A model generated the notes under the pieces. That model was given only the letters and a program-made list of their open reading frames with translations. It was not told the DNA's origin and searched no databases. 8,153 nt of DNA from Bordetella parapertussis (GTDB lineage Bacteria > Pseudomonadota > Gammaproteobacteria > Burkholderiales > Burkholderiaceae_D), in assembly GCA_945867725.1 (NCBI GenBank), contig CAMBJI010000082.1, positions 1 through 8,153 on the forward strand, read 5' to 3'. The number at the start of each line of letters is the position of its first letter. The stretch's first letter is position 1. A program made the position numbers and the translations under genes. Below are positions 6,277 to 8,153 of the stretch, piece after piece.

Positions 6277-6338
6277 TAAGTTTAATTTCTGTCGTCGGCT
6301 CAAACCAGCCGTCCCACCCATTACCACCGGATCATTTC

Positions 6339-6800
6339 ATGTTGCCGCTGTTCGGAGACATCACCAATATCATCAGTCTCGCCGTCACCCCGGCATTTTT
6401 GTTGCTGGGCGTGATGCTGCAACTGCGCGTTCTCAATAATCGTCTCGAACGTATTACTGACCGACGAGAAGTACTGGAGCAGCGACTGTCAGTCGGCAAT
6501 AACCTGCACGCTGTCCTGGTACATGAATTGAGTGTGCTGCGCCGCCGGACAACTGCCATTCAACGCGCGCTCGGCACTTCGACCAGTTGCATGATCATCG
6601 TGTTTTCTGTCGTCGTAACGCTCTTCATCGATGATGCGCAACACCTGAATCTGGATTCCCTGATTGCTTTTTTATTCATCTTTGCGATGTTGCTGCTGAT
6701 CGTTAGCTTCAGTCTGCTGTTACATGAAATTCTTTTGGGCACGCACTCATTGCCGTCCACCACGCTCCACCGCACCCGGCAGGCTGAAGGTCAGCGTTAA
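6339..6800 (+). CDS. DUF2721 family small inner-membrane protein
   Basis: A 153-residue membrane protein of unknown function. Three hydrophobic segments are visible at about 10-30, 79-97 and 107-128. Between the first and second lies a charged, probably helical cytoplasmic stretch with NRLERITDRR (34-43) and HELSVLRRR (62-70). This layout, with a first helix of the type 'SLAVTPAFLLLGVMLQLRVL' leading into 'NRLxRIxDR', is what I recall for DUF2721 proteins found across proteobacteria. The ATG at 6339 has only a weak GGA 8 bases upstream, so initiation may be modest. The C-terminal tail (about 133-153) is polar and variable-looking. It is transcribed away from the ABC operon and converges with the methyltransferase gene; its neighbours give no clue to its role. 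Confidence 0.8.
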   Translation: MLPLFGDITNIISLAVTPAFLLLGVMLQLRVLNNRLERITDRREVLEQRLSVGNNLHAVLVHELSVLRRRTTAIQRALGTSTSCMIIVFSVVVTLFIDDAQHLNLDSLIAFLFIFAMLLLIVSFSLLLHEILLGTHSLPSTTLHRTRQAEGQR

Positions 6801-7642
6801 ACAGCAGGTGATGCTGTTGGTGGTAACCAGAAGCGCTGCTGCATTTCATCAATTCCCAACTCCTGCAAGATGCGACTGAGCTTGCGCACAGCGTTCTCGC
6901 GCGGCAGATCATTGTAACTGGCGACAATCAGTTCATTTTTCATCGAATGCTCCCAGCCAACCAGCTCGGTCACATTCAACTGATAGCCATGCGCCTCTAG
7001 TTGCAGACAACGCAGCACATTGGTCAGATGACTCCCGAATTCACGAGTATGAATGGGATGGCGCCAGATCTCGGTCAGCACATCACGCGCCAATGACTGC
7101 CCTTTCAGACGGCGCAAAGTCGCCGCCACCTCGGCCTGACAGCACGGTACCAGCACGATAAATCGCGCTTTCTTTTTCAACGCAAAGGTAATCGCATCAT
7201 CCGTTGCCGTATCACAGGCATGCAATGCGGTGACGATATCTACGGTATCGGGTAGCAAGGACGATGCAATGGATTCTGCAACGGACAAATGCAGAAACGA
7301 CATGCGATCAAAATCTAAACGATTCGCTAACTCGCACGACCGCTCTACCAGCTCGGCGCGGGTTTCTATGCTGTACACATGGGATTCATCATTGATACTT
7401 TTCAAAAAAAGATCATAGAGAATGAAACCCAGATAGGATTTACCAGCACCGTGATCGACCAGCGACACCGCCCGCTCACCCTCACGTAACTGAGCCAGCA
7501 GTGGCTCAATAAACTGACACAGGTGATTCACCTGCTTGAGCTTGCGGCGACTGTCCTGATTCATTTTTCCGTCGCGCGTGAGGATATGTAATTCCTTGAG
7601 CAGTTCGACAGATTGTCCGGGTCGTATTTCTGTTTGCGCCAT
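6797..7642 (-). CDS. Class I SAM-dependent methyltransferase, Methyltransf_32/RRNAD1-like
   Basis: A 281-residue protein with a Rossmann-type methyltransferase core. Motif I is VDHGAGKSYLGF (62-73), the SAM-binding glycine loop; the acidic end of strand 2 is SIETRAELVERS (91-102) with Glu93; the post-II/IV region is DIVTALHACDTATDDAI (135-151); and FIVLVPCCQAEV (161-172) follows. The pattern 'VDxGxGKxYL ... ALHACDxATDxAI ... PCCQ' fits the family typified by Methyltransf_32 (PF13679) and RRNAD1/METTL25 proteins. The substrate is unknown; RNA is possible by analogy, but this is inference. The N-terminal segment before Met27, ending LLKELHILTRDGK, looks like a conserved part, so ATG 7642 is kept although no Shine-Dalgarno precedes it. 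Its TAA overlaps the stop of the DUF2721 gene. Confidence 0.82.
   Translation of the reverse strand: MAQTEIRPGQSVELLKELHILTRDGKMNQDSRRKLKQVNHLCQFIEPLLAQLREGERAVSLVDHGAGKSYLGFILYDLFLKSINDESHVYSIETRAELVERSCELANRLDFDRMSFLHLSVAESIASSLLPDTVDIVTALHACDTATDDAITFALKKKARFIVLVPCCQAEVAATLRRLKGQSLARDVLTEIWRHPIHTREFGSHLTNVLRCLQLEAHGYQLNVTELVGWEHSMKNELIVASYNDLPRENAVRKLSRILQELGIDEMQQRFWLPPTASPAV
6800..6818. terminator. Hairpin at the convergent DUF2721/methyltransferase ends (weak terminator candidate)
   Basis: AACAGCA (6800-6806) and TGCTGTT (6812-6818) make a perfect 7-bp stem with loop GGTGA, starting at the last base of the DUF2721 stop and lying within the final codons of the methyltransferase gene. 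It could slow transcription from either side. There is no U-tract on either strand, so intrinsic termination is unproven. Confidence 0.3.
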
Positions 7643-7826
7643 GGGATCAGAGAAATATCAATCAACCCGCATGGTAACCCACACCCATGGAAACCAACCC
7701 ATACGCAGCCTGCGACGAAGAAGGGAGGACGACAAGGCGGTAGCTTATATTGCTAGCGCAAGATCGCTAACGCAGCGGGCAATCCGGATATCTTGCTCGG
7801 CGCGATAGTTTGTGAGGGAATCATAT

Positions 7827-8138
7827 TCAGCTCACGCTCAAGCCACTCGCCCGATCGTGGCCACCAGAATGCCAAGGGGCCACGTGATCCGTCGCGGTTG
7901 CAACGACAAAAGCAGGAACACGGATAGCTGTCGCATCATGTGGAGCGCAAAGCGAGTCGCCTTGAAGGATGTTTTTTCCTGCAGTGCCCGTTGTTTGCCG
8001 GGTAGAGTGCGTCGCAGCGTCAATCGCATTCGTATGCGAGGCACTCACGATCTCACTAGCCATACCGCGATATTTGTTTTCATTAACAATCGGCGCCATA
8101 GAAAAATCTGTAGCCATATCTGGATTTTTTGAGTTCAT
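7827..8138 (-). CDS. Doubtful 103-codon reading frame, possibly the remains of a small Ala-rich protein
   Basis: The - strand frame starts at ATG 8138 and ends with TGA at 7829-7827. The N-terminal half is polar and Ala/Ser/Thr-rich (for example SASHTNAIDAATHSTRQTTG, residues 32-51); the C-terminal half looks unlike a folded protein. No Shine-Dalgarno precedes it, and an overlapping ATG four bases upstream is in another frame. A different - strand frame (8044-7838) ends in a more hydrophobic stretch, ITWPLGILVATIGRVA. A polar helix followed by a short hydrophobic tail recalls DUF883 (ElaB/YqjD-like) proteins, so a frameshifted relic is conceivable. I do not recognise either frame outright, and both may be noncoding. 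Confidence 0.2.
   Translation of the reverse strand: MNSKNPDMATDFSMAPIVNENKYRGMASEIVSASHTNAIDAATHSTRQTTGTAGKNILQGDSLCAPHDATAIRVPAFVVATATDHVAPWHSGGHDRASGLSVS
8024..8039. repeat. Short perfect hairpin TCGCAT-TCGT-ATGCGA
   Basis: A 6-bp perfect dyad with a 4-base loop, the tightest one in the gene-poor right end. It could be an operator or part of an RNA structure. It is not followed by a U-tract on either strand, and it lies inside the doubtful - strand reading frame. Confidence 0.25.
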
Positions 8139-8153
8139 CCATTTGAATTTTTT

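Larger units (their letters stand above)
5918..6338. promoter_or_regulatory. Divergent intergenic region holding promoters for the operon and the DUF2721 gene
   Basis: A 421-base gap between divergent genes with no convincing reading frame. The stretch from about 6105 to 6200 is strongly AT-rich, including an eight-A run (6146-6153). It carries at least three inverted-repeat elements (5935-5944, 5989-6024, 6152-6171), listed separately. For the - strand operon no strong sigma-70 promoter stands out. A weak option has TAGAAT (6139-6134 on the - strand) with TTCATT 17 bases ahead; another has TTGCCG near 5978 with a poor -10 about 60 bases from the start codon. No sigma-54 motif, riboswitch or tRNA was recognised. 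Confidence 0.6.
7643..8153. other. About 510 bases upstream of the methyltransferase without a confident gene
   Basis: No recognisable domain, tRNA or rRNA was found. On the - strand TATAAG (7749-7744) could be a -10 box about 100 bases before the methyltransferase gene, but no good -35 pairs with it. Short dyads are present: TAGCG/CGCTA (7754-7769), GTGGCC/GGCCAC (7857-7862 and 7878-7883) and a tighter hairpin at 8024-8039. Reading frames exist on both strands but none has family-like sequence or a Shine-Dalgarno. The region may be a long leader, an unrecognised small RNA or a decayed gene. Confidence 0.5.

Noticed and set aside
7754..7777. Overlapping small hairpins (TAGCG/CGCTA and CGCT/AGCG) considered as a riboswitch or attenuator
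   Set aside because: Stems of four to five pairs only, about 115 bases from the gene, without U-tract or known riboswitch motif.
7812..8132. A 106-codon + strand frame at the right end
   Set aside because: Arg/Cys-rich with no domain and no Shine-Dalgarno; it overlaps the equally doubtful - strand frame, and neither can be preferred as a gene.
1..8153. CRISPR array, IS element, tRNA or prophage signals
   Set aside because: No regularly spaced direct repeats, transposase-like frame, terminal inverted repeats, tRNA cloverleaf or phage-type genes were seen on either strand.

Overview
The window looks like bacterial chromosome from a proteobacterium, most likely a betaproteobacterium of the Burkholderiales type with GC in the mid-50s percent (judged by eye). 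The evidence is the glutaryl-CoA dehydrogenase sequence, a LivF with the GRNGAGR variant P-loop and a DEISEGLAP Walker B/D-loop, a DUF2721 membrane protein, and the tail of what appears to be a TAXI-type TRAP solute receptor. No RNA genes, insertion sequences, CRISPR arrays or phage genes were seen.

Layout. Bases 1-189 (+) hold the C-terminus of a gene that starts outside the window. Bases 199-5917 (-) hold six tightly packed genes, read right to left: an ACAD11-like acyl-CoA dehydrogenase, livG, livF, livH, livM and gcdH (glutaryl-CoA dehydrogenase). Gaps between them are 12, -1, 1, 12 and 43 bases, so they probably form one operon. Bases 5918-6338 are a 421-base divergent regulatory gap with several inverted repeats. 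Bases 6339-6800 (+) encode a small DUF2721 membrane protein. Bases 6797-7642 (-) encode a class I SAM-dependent methyltransferase whose stop codon overlaps that of the DUF2721 gene. Bases 7643-8153 hold no gene that can be called with confidence, only a doubtful 103-codon reading frame.

How the genes may work together. The central operon has all four inner-membrane and ATPase parts of a branched-chain amino acid (LIV/HAAT) type ABC importer, but no periplasmic binding protein, and it is bracketed by two acyl-CoA dehydrogenases. HAAT importers also carry aromatic and dicarboxylic acids. With glutaryl-CoA dehydrogenase at the end, a plausible reading is uptake of a carboxylic acid followed by CoA-ester dehydrogenation and decarboxylation. 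No CoA ligase or CoA-transferase is present in the window. The two ATPases show a consistent asymmetry: one composite ATP site looks canonical, while the other is degenerate at several positions, including the Walker A lysine of LivF (Arg43). I see no clearly new defence or mobile system. The ABC/dehydrogenase operon is the most interesting content.
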